Source: Sedimentitalea nanhaiensis DSM 24252 (GTDB lineage: Bacteria > Pseudomonadota > Alphaproteobacteria > Rhodobacterales > Rhodobacteraceae). From it: a DNA stretch of 64,000 nucleotides. The position numbers were made by a program, and so were the translations under genes. The notes under the pieces were generated by a model that saw only the letters and a program-made list of their open reading frames with translations, did not search any database and had not been told where the DNA came from. Location of the stretch: the NCBI RefSeq assembly GCF_000473225.1, contig NZ_KI421509.1, positions 3,924,165 to 3,988,164 of the forward strand. Reading direction: 5' to 3'. Of the stretch, positions 53,556-62,154 are shown in pieces. Position 1 is the stretch's first letter, and every line of letters begins with the position of its first letter.

Positions 53556-55079
53556 TCAACGGAAAATCAATGTGGGTAGCCAGGTAGCCAGCCCAGGTAC
53601 GGCGATCAGGACGCCAAGCGCGATCAATTGCAAGGCCACAAAAGGCAGGACACCAAGATAAATATCGCCGGTTGTGATATCGCGCGGCGCGGCAGATCGA
53701 AAATAAAACAGCGCAAAGCCGAACGGCGGCGTCAGAAAGCTGGTTTGCAGGTTCATCGCCAAAAGCACCCCGAACCAGACCGGCGACAGATCGGTGCCCA
53801 GCAGCGGCGGCCCCAGCAGCGGCACCACGATATAGATGATCTCGACCGCTTCGAGGATAAAGCCAAGCACGAAGACGATCGCCATAACCAGCGCCAGTGC
53901 GCCCCAGGTGCCACCGGGCATACCGGCCATCATTGCCTCGACCATATGATCTCCGCCAAAGCCGCGAAAAACAAGCGCCAGCAACGAGGCGGCGATGACG
54001 ATGCCAAACACCATTCCTGAAATTTTCAGCGTTTCGCCCACAGCCCCCGCCATCACGCCCGCGCGCCACAGCCGCAGGCCAGCGGCCAATGTGCCAAGGC
54101 CGATCAGGGCCGCAGCGATCAGCGCGAGCGTCTGTGCGGCAATACCGGCAAACGACAGAAAGACCAGTACCGCCGCCGCCAAAGCCGCCGCCAGGATCAG
54201 CGGTCGCGCGCCGCGCAGGGTGCCTGTATCGCGGTATCCGGCCAGCAACAGCGCCCCGATGGCCCCCAACCCGGCGGCTTCGGTCGTGGTGGCGATCCCG
54301 GCAAGGATGGAGCCCAGAACCGACAGGATCAGCAACAGCGGCGGCAGGAAACTGGCCACGATCTCGCCCGCCGTGACATCGGACGGCACGCGCGGGCGCG
54401 CGCCATTCGTGGGCCGCAGAACGATCAGGATATAGACCGCATACAGCCCGACCAGCATCAATCCGGGCAACAGCGCCCCGGCAAAGAGATCCCCGACCGA
54501 CACCGGGTCAGGGGCAAAATTCCCCGCCTTTTGCTGCGCTTCGAGATAGGCATTGCCTATCTGATCGCCCAGCAGCACCAGCAGGATCGAGGGCGGAATA
54601 ATCTGCCCCAAAGTTCCCGAGGCGCAGATGATGCCACTGGCCGTCCGCTTGGGCACACCCGCCTGCTGCATCGCGGGCAAGCTGATCAGCACCAGCATTA
54701 CGACCGTCGCCCCGATGATACCTGTCGAGGCCGCTATGATCGCAGAAAAGGCCAACACCGACAGCGCCATGCCGCGCGGACTGCCGCCCAGCATGCGTGC
54801 CAGCACCGCCAGCATGTCCTCGGCCAGCCGGGATTTCTCCAGCAGCACACCCATCAGCACAAACAGCGGCACGGCCATCAGCAGCGGATTGGACATCACG
54901 CCGTAAACCCGCGCCGGAAAAAAGTTGAGAAAGGTCAGATCGAACACACCCAGAAGGCTGCCCAACACCGCCGTAACCAGCGGAACGCCGGCGATCGCCA
55001 GCATCGCAGGGATGCCGCTGAGGATGCCCGCAAACAGGCCCAGCAACATCAATCCCAGGAACAATTCCTGCGCGATCAT
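53556..55079 (-). CDS. TRAP transporter large permease (DctM)
   Basis: A 507-residue membrane protein with about twelve transmembrane segments, the proton- or sodium-coupled subunit of a TRAP transporter. Conserved pieces: VPLFVLMGVLLEKSRLAEDML, ASGTLGQIIPPSILLVLLGDQIGN and LQTSFLTPPFGFALFYFR. It carries a longer central insert (about residues 215-330) than minimal DctM proteins. The ATG overlaps the dctQ stop (ATGA). Confidence 0.9.
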   Translation of the reverse strand: MIAQELFLGLMLLGLFAGILSGIPAMLAIAGVPLVTAVLGSLLGVFDLTFLNFFPARVYGVMSNPLLMAVPLFVLMGVLLEKSRLAEDMLAVLARMLGGSPRGMALSVLAFSAIIAASTGIIGATVVMLVLISLPAMQQAGVPKRTASGIICASGTLGQIIPPSILLVLLGDQIGNAYLEAQQKAGNFAPDPVSVGDLFAGALLPGLMLVGLYAVYILIVLRPTNGARPRVPSDVTAGEIVASFLPPLLLILSVLGSILAGIATTTEAAGLGAIGALLLAGYRDTGTLRGARPLILAAALAAAVLVFLSFAGIAAQTLALIAAALIGLGTLAAGLRLWRAGVMAGAVGETLKISGMVFGIVIAASLLALVFRGFGGDHMVEAMMAGMPGGTWGALALVMAIVFVLGFILEAVEIIYIVVPLLGPPLLGTDLSPVWFGVLLAMNLQTSFLTPPFGFALFYFRSAAPRDITTGDIYLGVLPFVALQLIALGVLIAVPGLATWLPTLIFR

Positions 55080-55588
55080 TGCGCCACCCTGCTTGGACGC
55101 AACACCGCCGCAATACCCTGCAAGACGGTCAGTAAGGCGGCGACAGGCAACATGGTCTTGACCAGATAGACGCCGGCCAGCCCACCGGTTTCCACCGAAC
55201 CTTCCCGGATCGACCAACTATAGGCCAGATCGGGCAGAAAGGCCCAGCCCATCAACCCGAAAACCGGGATTAGAAACAGCAGCAACCCCACCACATCGGC
55301 CCGACGCAGATAGGCATCCGACAGGCGCTCGGACAGTACCTCGACACGCACATGCCCGTCACGTGCCAAGGTATAGGGTATGGTCATGACCAACATCACC
55401 GCAAAGGCATATCCAGCCAGGTTCTGCACCTCGATCCGCCCGGCGTTAAAGCCGAACCGCGCCACGACGATCGTCAAAACCGACAGGGTCAGAACCCCGC
55501 AAGCCAACCCGCAGATCAGCGCCGTAACCCTGTCCAGCCATTGACACAGTTTCAAGTAGGATGCCCGCATTCCGCCCCCCAAATCCAT
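55076..55588 (-). CDS. TRAP transporter small permease (DctQ)
   Basis: A 170-residue membrane protein with four transmembrane segments and the DctQ-type segment VQNLAGYAFAVMLVMTIPYTLARDGHVRVEVL. It is the first gene of the operon; MRASYL at 55570 is an alternative start. The 105-base gap upstream, towards the end of the ABC transporter operon, should hold its promoter. Confidence 0.87.
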   Translation of the reverse strand: MDLGGGMRASYLKLCQWLDRVTALICGLACGVLTLSVLTIVVARFGFNAGRIEVQNLAGYAFAVMLVMTIPYTLARDGHVRVEVLSERLSDAYLRRADVVGLLLFLIPVFGLMGWAFLPDLAYSWSIREGSVETGGLAGVYLVKTMLPVAALLTVLQGIAAVLRPSRVAQ

Positions 55589-55693
55589 TCGGCGCGACAG
55601 TGCAATATTGGCACGGCGGACACCAGAGGGGCAGATAGGGATTTCGCCGGTTCAATCGGGCGAAACTGGATTACGTGCCGACCGCGGCGGCAT

Positions 55694-56302
55694 TCAGCTG
55701 TCGGGGATCAGCAGGCAGGCCGCCAGCATTTTTCGGGTATCGTCAAACACCGCCGGGCGCTCGCCCCTCCAGCGTGCAAAATGCCGATGCGGGGCCGGGC
55801 CACCGCTGGTCAGGTTGCGCAGCGTATCGCCGGTTTCGGTCGTAAAGCCCTGAATACGGCGCCGCAGGTTGTCGTGAAACCGGTCGCGGTGCAGCACTTC
55901 CAGGCGTAAATGGAACAGGCTCGATCGGGTCCGTGGCCGGATCTCCATGGCCGCGATATTGTCTGCTGCGTTCTGCCAATGCAGCAATGCCCGGCGTTGA
56001 AACCGCTCGGCCCGACCCAACTGGCCATAGTGACGCGCCAGTATTGCAAGCCCGGCCTGTGCGGTGGCCCGGCGCGGGTCGGTGGCGGCAAAAAAAAGCC
56101 TGGCAACAAAATCGGCCTGCCGGAAATGGCGACGGGCGCGGCCACGATCGTTGGCCAACCAGTCCCGGTTTGCAACCTCCAGAAGCCGCTCCCAGATCAG
56201 ATCTGCCCGCCGCCAACCGGCTGCGCGCGCCGCGCGCATCTCGGCATCCCGTTCAGACCCCCAGATATGCGGCGCGAACATGCTCATTGTCGTGAAGCTC
56301 AT
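55694..56302 (-). CDS. Unknown helical protein at the end of the Liv-type operon
   Basis: A 202-residue soluble protein, rich in arginine and alanine and probably all-helical with TPR-like character (ARRHFRQADFVARLFFAATDPRRATAQAGLAIL and LGRAERFQRRALLHWQNAADN regions). Its ATG has GGAGG nine bases upstream and lies 50 bases inside livF, an unusually long overlap; ATGs at 56287 or 56239 are alternatives. No family recognised. Co-transcription with the ABC transporter suggests an accessory role. Confidence 0.6.
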   Translation of the reverse strand: MSFTTMSMFAPHIWGSERDAEMRAARAAGWRRADLIWERLLEVANRDWLANDRGRARRHFRQADFVARLFFAATDPRRATAQAGLAILARHYGQLGRAERFQRRALLHWQNAADNIAAMEIRPRTRSSLFHLRLEVLHRDRFHDNLRRRIQGFTTETGDTLRNLTSGGPAPHRHFARWRGERPAVFDDTRKMLAACLLIPDS

Positions 56303-56960
56303 GTGCGGGTCCCTCCAGTGCGGCGTTTCCGGTTTCCAGGACATAGGCGTAATCCGCCAGTTCCAGCGCCAATTCGGCGTTCTGCTCAACCAGAACGACC
56401 GACAGGCCGTTGGCGTTGATTTCCTCGATGATCTGCGCGATTTCCTCGACAATCACCGGAGCCAGGCCCATTGAAGGTTCGTCCATCAACAGCAGGCGCG
56501 GCTTGGACATCAGCGCCCGCCCGATGGCCAGCATCTGCTGTTCCCCGCCCGACATGGTCTGGGCCCGTTGCGTACGGCGCTCACGCAGCCGCGGAAAGCG
56601 GCGAAACACATCTTCCAGATCGTTTTCGACCGCATCCTTGTCCCGGCGCAAAAACGCACCGGTGCGCAGGTTTTCCTCGACCGTCATGCCGGGAAAGATG
56701 CGGCGGCCTTCGGGTACATGGGCAATACCGTGGGCAACCACCTTGTTGGCAGGCTGCCCGTCGATCCGCTTGCCGTCAAAAGTGATTTCGCCTGTCGTGA
56801 TCGGCAACATCCCCGACATTGCCCGCAGGGTGGTGGTCTTGCCCGCGCCATTGCCGCCGATGATGGTGACGATCTTGCCCTCGGGCACCGCGATCGAGAT
56901 ATTCCGGATGGCGTTGATCTTGCCATAGTTGACGGCAATGTTCTTCATCTCAAGCAACAT
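56253..56960 (-). CDS. ABC transporter ATPase, LivF/UrtE type
   Basis: A 235-residue nucleotide-binding protein with Walker A (GGNGAGKTT), the signature MSGGEQQMLAIGRAL, Walker B (LLLMDEPSMGL) and the LivF-type ending EHVRAAYLGV. The ATG at 56960 follows GGGAGG; a GTG at 56969 is possible. It is the fifth gene of a binding protein-H-M-G-F operon. Confidence 0.9.
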   Translation of the reverse strand: MLLEMKNIAVNYGKINAIRNISIAVPEGKIVTIIGGNGAGKTTTLRAMSGMLPITTGEITFDGKRIDGQPANKVVAHGIAHVPEGRRIFPGMTVEENLRTGAFLRRDKDAVENDLEDVFRRFPRLRERRTQRAQTMSGGEQQMLAIGRALMSKPRLLLMDEPSMGLAPVIVEEIAQIIEEINANGLSVVLVEQNAELALELADYAYVLETGNAALEGPAHELHDNEHVRAAYLGV

Positions 56961-57717
56961 GGCGGGCACCTCCCAGATAAGCTTCGATCACCGCCGGATG
57001 ATTGCGGATTTCGCGAGGTCCGCCTTCGGCCAGGAACTTGCCAAAACTCATACAGGTGATGGTGTCGCACAGCCCCATGATTGCCTGCATGTCATGCTCG
57101 ACGATCAGGATGGTGATACCGTCATCGCGCAAGCGGCGCATCAACCCCATCATCTGTCGCGTCTCTTCCGGGTTCATGCCAGTAAAGGGTTCGTCCAGCA
57201 GGATCACGTCGGGATGGCTGGCAAAGGCCACCGCCATGCCAAGCGCGCGCTGGTGCCCGTGGCTGAGATCGCCAGCGATTTCCTGCGCCAGACCGTCAAG
57301 GTTGAAGAACTCCAGCGCCTCCATCGCGCGGGCCTGTGCGCCACGCCGGTCTTCCTTGTCCCAACCGACGATGGCGGCAAAGATGTTGGGACGAAACGGC
57401 ATATGAGTGCCGACCAATGCATTTTCCAGCACGGTCAACTCCGCAAACAGGGTCGAATGTTGAAAGGTTCTCACCACGCCGCGCCGGGCGACCTCGTGCA
57501 TCTTGAGCCCCGAAATATCTTCCCCACGCAGCAAAACCGCCCCTTCGGTGGGTTTGTAGAACCCAGAGATCATGTTGAACGTCGTGGTCTTGCCCGCTCC
57601 GTTGGGACCGATCAGCCCGTGGATGGTGCCATGTTCAACCGTAAAAGACAGCCGGTCCACCGCGACCAGCCCGCCGAACCGCATGGTCAGATCGCGCACC
57701 TCAAGAAAATGGGTCAT
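56950..57717 (-). CDS. ABC transporter ATPase, LivG/UrtD type
   Basis: A 255-residue nucleotide-binding protein: Walker A GPNGAGKTT, signature LSHGHQRALGMAVAFA, Walker B ILLDEPFTGMNPEE, and the LivG-type ending HPAVIEAYLGG. The signature reads LSHGH rather than LSGGQ, a variant also found in Liv-type ATPases. The ATG overlaps the permease stop. Confidence 0.9.
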   Translation of the reverse strand: MTHFLEVRDLTMRFGGLVAVDRLSFTVEHGTIHGLIGPNGAGKTTTFNMISGFYKPTEGAVLLRGEDISGLKMHEVARRGVVRTFQHSTLFAELTVLENALVGTHMPFRPNIFAAIVGWDKEDRRGAQARAMEALEFFNLDGLAQEIAGDLSHGHQRALGMAVAFASHPDVILLDEPFTGMNPEETRQMMGLMRRLRDDGITILIVEHDMQAIMGLCDTITCMSFGKFLAEGGPREIRNHPAVIEAYLGGARHVA

Positions 57718-58703
57718 TCCGCAGCCCCTTTGCTGGCTTTGTTCGGGGCGAGGCCGTCCGCGCGCCGTTGGCTGAATTTCTGCACAAGACTTTCCAACCC
57801 GTTGGGCAGGAACAGGATCGACAGGATCATGACAGCGCCATAGATCAGCGGCCGCATCTGCTCGAACCCCAGTTCGCGCAAGACAATCTCGTTCAGCACG
57901 GTCAGCACGATACAGCCCAGGATCGGCCCATAGAATGTGGCCGTGCCGCCGACGATGGCCCACGTCAGCACAAACACCATCACCTCGACATCAAAGCTGT
58001 TGGGATTGATCGTGCCGATGTAATGCGCCAGCAGCGCCCCGGCGATCCCGGCAAAACCGGAGGCGATGGCAAAGGCCAGAGTGCGATAGGCGCGCAGGTT
58101 GACCCCCGAGGCTTCGGCCAGCTTGTCCTGCCAGTGGACCGCATGAAAGGTTAGCCCGACGGGCGATTTCTCGATCCGCCACAGGATCCAAAGGCAGATG
58201 GCTACGATAAATCCGGAAAAGTAGTAGTACGAGACCGGCTCGAAGAAATCGAAGTCGTAGATGCCGATCGAAAAGTCCGGCATCGGATCAATCCCCTTGA
58301 TGCCTTTGGCCCCGCCAAAGGGATCGCGAAATCGTTTCCACAGCAGGCGGATGATCTCTGATGCGGCAAAGCTGCCGATCAGAAAATAGAACCCTTTCAT
58401 GCGAAACAGTGGAAAAGACAGGATCACCGCCACCAACGCCGCCGTGATGCCACCCAACAGCATCGTAACCGGTACATAAATGCCCAGTTTCTTGGAAAAC
58501 AGCGCGCTGGCATAGGCCCCTACACCCATGATAACCACATGGCCCAGCGACCATTCTCCCGTCAGCGTGAGCAACCGATAGGACGCGACCACAAGGACGT
58601 TGATGGTCAGAAAGACCAGGATTTCCTGTTGTGAAAAACTCAACCCGTGCGGCAGCAGCAACAGCGCGACCAGCAAGACCATCCAGACAATGTACTTAGG
58701 CAC
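57714..58703 (-). CDS. ABC transporter permease, LivM/UrtC type
   Basis: A 329-residue membrane protein with about ten transmembrane segments and the LivM pattern (EWSLGHVVIMGVGAYASAL, GRTLAFAIASGFAGIAGAL-like RTLAFAIASGFAGIAGALLAHY). The start is uncertain: GTG at 58703 has GGGAG eight bases upstream and is preferred over TTG 58718 or GTG 58712. It overlaps the upstream permease gene by eight bases. Confidence 0.88.
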   Translation of the reverse strand: MPKYIVWMVLLVALLLLPHGLSFSQQEILVFLTINVLVVASYRLLTLTGEWSLGHVVIMGVGAYASALFSKKLGIYVPVTMLLGGITAALVAVILSFPLFRMKGFYFLIGSFAASEIIRLLWKRFRDPFGGAKGIKGIDPMPDFSIGIYDFDFFEPVSYYYFSGFIVAICLWILWRIEKSPVGLTFHAVHWQDKLAEASGVNLRAYRTLAFAIASGFAGIAGALLAHYIGTINPNSFDVEVMVFVLTWAIVGGTATFYGPILGCIVLTVLNEIVLRELGFEQMRPLIYGAVMILSILFLPNGLESLVQKFSQRRADGLAPNKASKGAAE

Positions 58704-59565
58704 GATCCGCACTCCCAAACAGGCCCGTCGGCTTGACGATCAGAACGATCAGCATCAGGGACAACCCCACGATGTCCGCAAGGACCCCGTCATAGAAGGT
58801 GGTCACAAATGTATGCACAAAGGCATAGGCCACCGACGCCACAATGGCCCCTTCCAGCGACCCAACCCCACCAACAATAATCACGATGAACGCCGTCACG
58901 ATCACTGAATGCCCCATATGAGGGTTGACCGAGACCAGCGGCGCGGTCAGCGCGCCAGCCACACCCGCAAGCCCGGCACCGATGAACATGGCGATCCGCG
59001 CGGTTTGATTGATCGAGATGCCTTGCAACATCGCCGCCTCCGGATCCTGGGCCGAGGCCCGCAACGCCCAACCGAACCGGGTGCGCTTCAGGAAATACCA
59101 CAGGGACGACAACAGCACGATTGCCGCGACGATGACATACAGCCGCGCAACCGGAAGGCGCACCTTGTCGCCAAGGCTGAGAACCTCCTGGGTCACCGGC
59201 GGGATATGCTCCATCCGCACACCAAAACCCAGGACTGCCAGCGACTGCAGGATCATCAGGAACCCGATCGAGGCGACCAACCCCCCCAAGGGATTATCGC
59301 GCAACGGTCGAAACAGGGCACGCTCCATCACCAGGCCCAGACAGCCGACAAAGATCAGCCCTGCGGCCACGGCGACAAAGAAAGGCACCTGCAGATCGGC
59401 GTACAGCGCCACGACGGCATAGGCCCCGACCATGAACAATTCGCCATGCGCGAAATTCACCACGCCCATGACTCCAAAGATCAGCACCAGGCCGACGGCG
59501 ACCAGAGAAATATAACTTGCGGCATAAACGGCGTTCAGGCCGGTCTGCGCCAAGAGGTCCAACAT
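58696..59565 (-). CDS. ABC transporter permease, LivH/UrtB type
   Basis: A 289-residue membrane protein with about eight transmembrane segments; LIFGVMGVVNFAHGELFMVGAY and the EAA-like region RASAQDPEAAMLQGISINQTARIAMFIGAGLAGVAGAL are hallmarks of LivH permeases. The ATG at 59565 begins the conserved MLDLLAQTGLNAVYAAS. An 81-base gap separates it from the binding protein gene upstream. Confidence 0.9.
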   Translation of the reverse strand: MLDLLAQTGLNAVYAASYISLVAVGLVLIFGVMGVVNFAHGELFMVGAYAVVALYADLQVPFFVAVAAGLIFVGCLGLVMERALFRPLRDNPLGGLVASIGFLMILQSLAVLGFGVRMEHIPPVTQEVLSLGDKVRLPVARLYVIVAAIVLLSSLWYFLKRTRFGWALRASAQDPEAAMLQGISINQTARIAMFIGAGLAGVAGALTAPLVSVNPHMGHSVIVTAFIVIIVGGVGSLEGAIVASVAYAFVHTFVTTFYDGVLADIVGLSLMLIVLIVKPTGLFGSADRA

Positions 59566-59646
59566 ATTAGCCTCGTTTGCAAAGGGGTATCGGCGCGGCG
59601 TGGACCCAACCACGCCGCTCAGGATCGCGCGCTTACCGCGGACGGA

Positions 59647-60939
59647 TCAGCTGCGCTGATCCCACATCTGGTCATAGGCCTGCATGTGCTTGACCAGCAG
59701 ATCGCCGTGTTTATCGTACCAATCGGGAATCGAGCGGAACCCCTTGATCACGGCCTTGCCGTCCTGGATCACGACCACCGGCCAGTCGCCGACCAGTGCA
59801 TTGTCGATACCGAACAATTCGGTTCCCCACCATTTGGCATCGCCAAATGCGTGGTTGCCCGTTCCACCCTCTTTCATCGCTGCGGCCACCGCATCCGGCG
59901 CCGCCGATCCGGCCTTTTCGGCGGCGGCCTTCCACAAATCCATGATCGAGGCATATTCCCAGCTGACCGCCCCCCACTGACCCGGGTGACGTTCGTTATA
60001 GGTGGCGTAGAACCCGTTGGGATCCTCAAAATTGATATTGTCGCCATTCAGGGCCGGATCATCGAAATCCGGGAACTGGAAGATGAACCCTTCCATGAAT
60101 TCCTTGGATGTCTTGGCGATCATCTGGTCGTAGAAATCGGCGGTGGCCGAGATGATCTGACCGGTAAAGCCCTGCTGAAACAGCTGTTCGGCGATCGGAT
60201 GCACATAATCCGAATAACAGGTGTCCAGACAGACGATGTCCGGGTTCTTGCTGAGCAGGCGGGTGACCACAGGCGCAAAATCCGTGGTGGCCGGATCGAA
60301 CAGCAGCGGCTCGTCCAGCATTTCAATTCCCGCGGCTTCAAAAGCGGCCAGATATGTGGCGACCGAAGGCAGGCCCAGGGCATCGTCCTGCGCGCACATC
60401 ACCGCGGTTTTCAACTCGGGCCGGTTCTCGGCCAGCCATTCGACCCCGGTGACCAGATAGATCGGGTGTACCTCGGTCGGGGCAAAAAGCGTGGCGGTGT
60501 CTGGCGACAAATCCGACGGCAGCAGGGTCGAGAACAGCATCCCCGTCCTGTCGGCCACCGGCTGCACGCCGGGCCAGGTGTCGCCCCCCAGCATCATGAT
60601 GAAACTGACGCCATCCTCGCGGATCAGCTTGGTCGCGCCGGTGCGCGCCTTGGCCGGGTCGTATTCATTGTCATAGGATACCAGCTCGACGGTGTAACTG
60701 TCATCACCCAGTTTGATACCGCCAGCCGCATTGACCCGCTCGGCCCAGATCTGACAGCCGTCCAGCCCGGGCTTGCCCCAGGCGGCAACCGCGCCGGTCA
60801 GCGGGGCCAGAAAACCGATCTTGATGGTCTTGTCGGCCGCAAAAGCGGCACCGGGCAACCCCGCGCTGATTGCAGTGACTGCGCTGGATTGAAGGAACGT
60901 CCGGCGCGTTAGGCCGGCTTTGACCAGGTTCGAAATCAT
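59647..60939 (-). CDS. ABC transporter substrate-binding protein (UrtA/AmiC-like), Tat-exported
   Basis: A 430-residue periplasmic binding protein of the branched-chain amino acid/urea/amide family. It has a twin-arginine signal (LTRRTFLQSSAV, cleavage near residue 34) followed by IKIGFLAPLTGAVAAWGKPGLDG. It heads the H-M-G-F transporter operon. The close likeness to urea- and amide-binding members and the position between tdm and tmm suggest a small methylated nitrogen compound as ligand, which is inference. It is paralogous to the signal-less protein at 62155-63456. GGAG precedes the ATG. Confidence 0.9.
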   Translation of the reverse strand: MISNLVKAGLTRRTFLQSSAVTAISAGLPGAAFAADKTIKIGFLAPLTGAVAAWGKPGLDGCQIWAERVNAAGGIKLGDDSYTVELVSYDNEYDPAKARTGATKLIREDGVSFIMMLGGDTWPGVQPVADRTGMLFSTLLPSDLSPDTATLFAPTEVHPIYLVTGVEWLAENRPELKTAVMCAQDDALGLPSVATYLAAFEAAGIEMLDEPLLFDPATTDFAPVVTRLLSKNPDIVCLDTCYSDYVHPIAEQLFQQGFTGQIISATADFYDQMIAKTSKEFMEGFIFQFPDFDDPALNGDNINFEDPNGFYATYNERHPGQWGAVSWEYASIMDLWKAAAEKAGSAAPDAVAAAMKEGGTGNHAFGDAKWWGTELFGIDNALVGDWPVVVIQDGKAVIKGFRSIPDWYDKHGDLLVKHMQAYDQMWDQRS

Positions 60940-61415
60940 TTAATTCTCCGTGTTGGCTCCGCATGCGTTCGCGCGGTTTATTGTTGTTGAAACCGAACCG
61001 GCGTTGCGCCCGCATGGATCGAGCCGGGAGAGACCAGTTTTATACCAAAACGAGAGAACCGGTTCGGTTTCTGACCTGACGTTAGCAAGAACTGGCCTGC
61101 CCTACAAGAAATTTTCTTTCCTTTCAGGTAAGTTTAGCGTTGCGCCGCGCCTGATAATGCTGGGATTTTCGCAATTTTCAGTACAAAAACATGCGCTTGC
61201 CGCTCATCTTTTGGACTAAAATATAAGGACCGGTTTCAGGCCAATTATAGGACCATATTTGCCTTGCACGGTCGACTGCGCTAGAATCCGCCGTATATGG
61301 CGGCCGCCATAACCGGCCGTCAGGATTGCGCAGCATCCATCGTGGCGCTATTGGCAGCGAAAGCCTGCGCCGGCCCATTCCGGGCAGGCCCTACGCTGTA
61401 ACCGGGGAACAGAAC
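60940..61415. promoter_or_regulatory. Divergent control region of the Liv-type operon and GntR gene
   Basis: 476 bases without a gene. An exact 13-base inverted repeat, GAAACCGAACCGG (60989-61001) and CCGGTTCGGTTTC (61059-61071), lies 50-132 bases before the binding protein start; the right arm also contains the palindrome GAACCGGTTC. The two arms could be paired operators or a leader RNA stem. The half nearer the GntR gene is A+T-rich in part and contains AGGACC twice (61226 and 61250 region). Confidence 0.55.
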
Positions 61416-62144
61416 ATGACAGCTGCCGACGACCAGCGCACGTCCCACATGATTGCCACGCATTCCGTGGGCGCCACCGTTCAAGTGGTGATTGACAGCC
61501 TGTTCGCCCGCATCAAGTCGGGCGAATACCCAAGCGACACCCGTCTGCCATCAGAGCGCAGCCTGGCGTCGGAACTGGGCGTAGCGCGTAATACTGTGCG
61601 CGAGGCGCTGGATGTTCTGGAATCGCGACAGGTCATCCGCCGCCGCGCAGGATCGGGCAGTTTCGTGACCTACCGCTCGACCCCGCCCGCCCGTTCCAGC
61701 TTTAGCTCGATCGCACAGGATACCAGCCCGCTGGATCACCTGGTCGTGCGCGGCATTCTGGAACCGGAAATGGTGCGCCTGGCGGTGATTAACATGACCC
61801 CCCGTCAGATCGAGGAACTGGACACGGTTCTCTCCCGTATCGAAGCTGTGCGCGCCGATGTCGAAGACTTTGTCAGATACGAGGAGGAAATCTACCGCAA
61901 GATCGCTGAAGGCACCCACAACCCGTTGCTGGCGTCGTGCTACAACCTGACCATCGAAGCCTGCCGCCAGAGTTTTCGAACAGCTCTTTTGCGACGCCAT
62001 CTGACGCCGAAAAGGATTCAGGATTATCAACAACGTTATAATACGCTCTTCAACGCCATAGCTTCACGCGATGTGGAATCGGCGGTCGAGTTTATCAAGC
62101 TGCACCTGATTGAAGAACAGAAGCTGCTGTTGCAAGAAAGCTGA
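61416..62144 (+). CDS. GntR-family regulator, FadR subfamily
   Basis: A 242-residue transcription factor: winged helix at the N-terminus (IKSGEYPSDTRLPSERSLASELGVARNTVREALDVLESRQVIRRRAGSG region, about 30-85) and an all-helical FCD ligand domain (LDHLVVRGILEPEMVRLAV to the end), with metal-binding histidines expected in EGTHNPLL and the C-terminal KLHL. It is divergent from the Liv-type transporter, so it probably controls it, and is convergent with the signal-less binding protein gene. The ATG at 61416 was chosen where the family-like sequence starts. Confidence 0.87.
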   Translation: MTAADDQRTSHMIATHSVGATVQVVIDSLFARIKSGEYPSDTRLPSERSLASELGVARNTVREALDVLESRQVIRRRAGSGSFVTYRSTPPARSSFSSIAQDTSPLDHLVVRGILEPEMVRLAVINMTPRQIEELDTVLSRIEAVRADVEDFVRYEEEIYRKIAEGTHNPLLASCYNLTIEACRQSFRTALLRRHLTPKRIQDYQQRYNTLFNAIASRDVESAVEFIKLHLIEEQKLLLQES

Positions 62145-62154
62145 GCGCGCCTCG

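Noticed and set aside
58909-60912. Antisense frame of 667 codons opposite the LivH gene and binding protein
   Set aside because: Low-complexity histidine/arginine/glutamine-rich reading opposite two well-supported genes.
61031-61050. Second copy of the tmm-type TTGGTAT repeat before the Liv-type operon
   Set aside because: The shared TTGGTAT on the minus strand is not followed by the inverted ACCAA half; only a direct TGGT repeat is seen, so the match is too weak.
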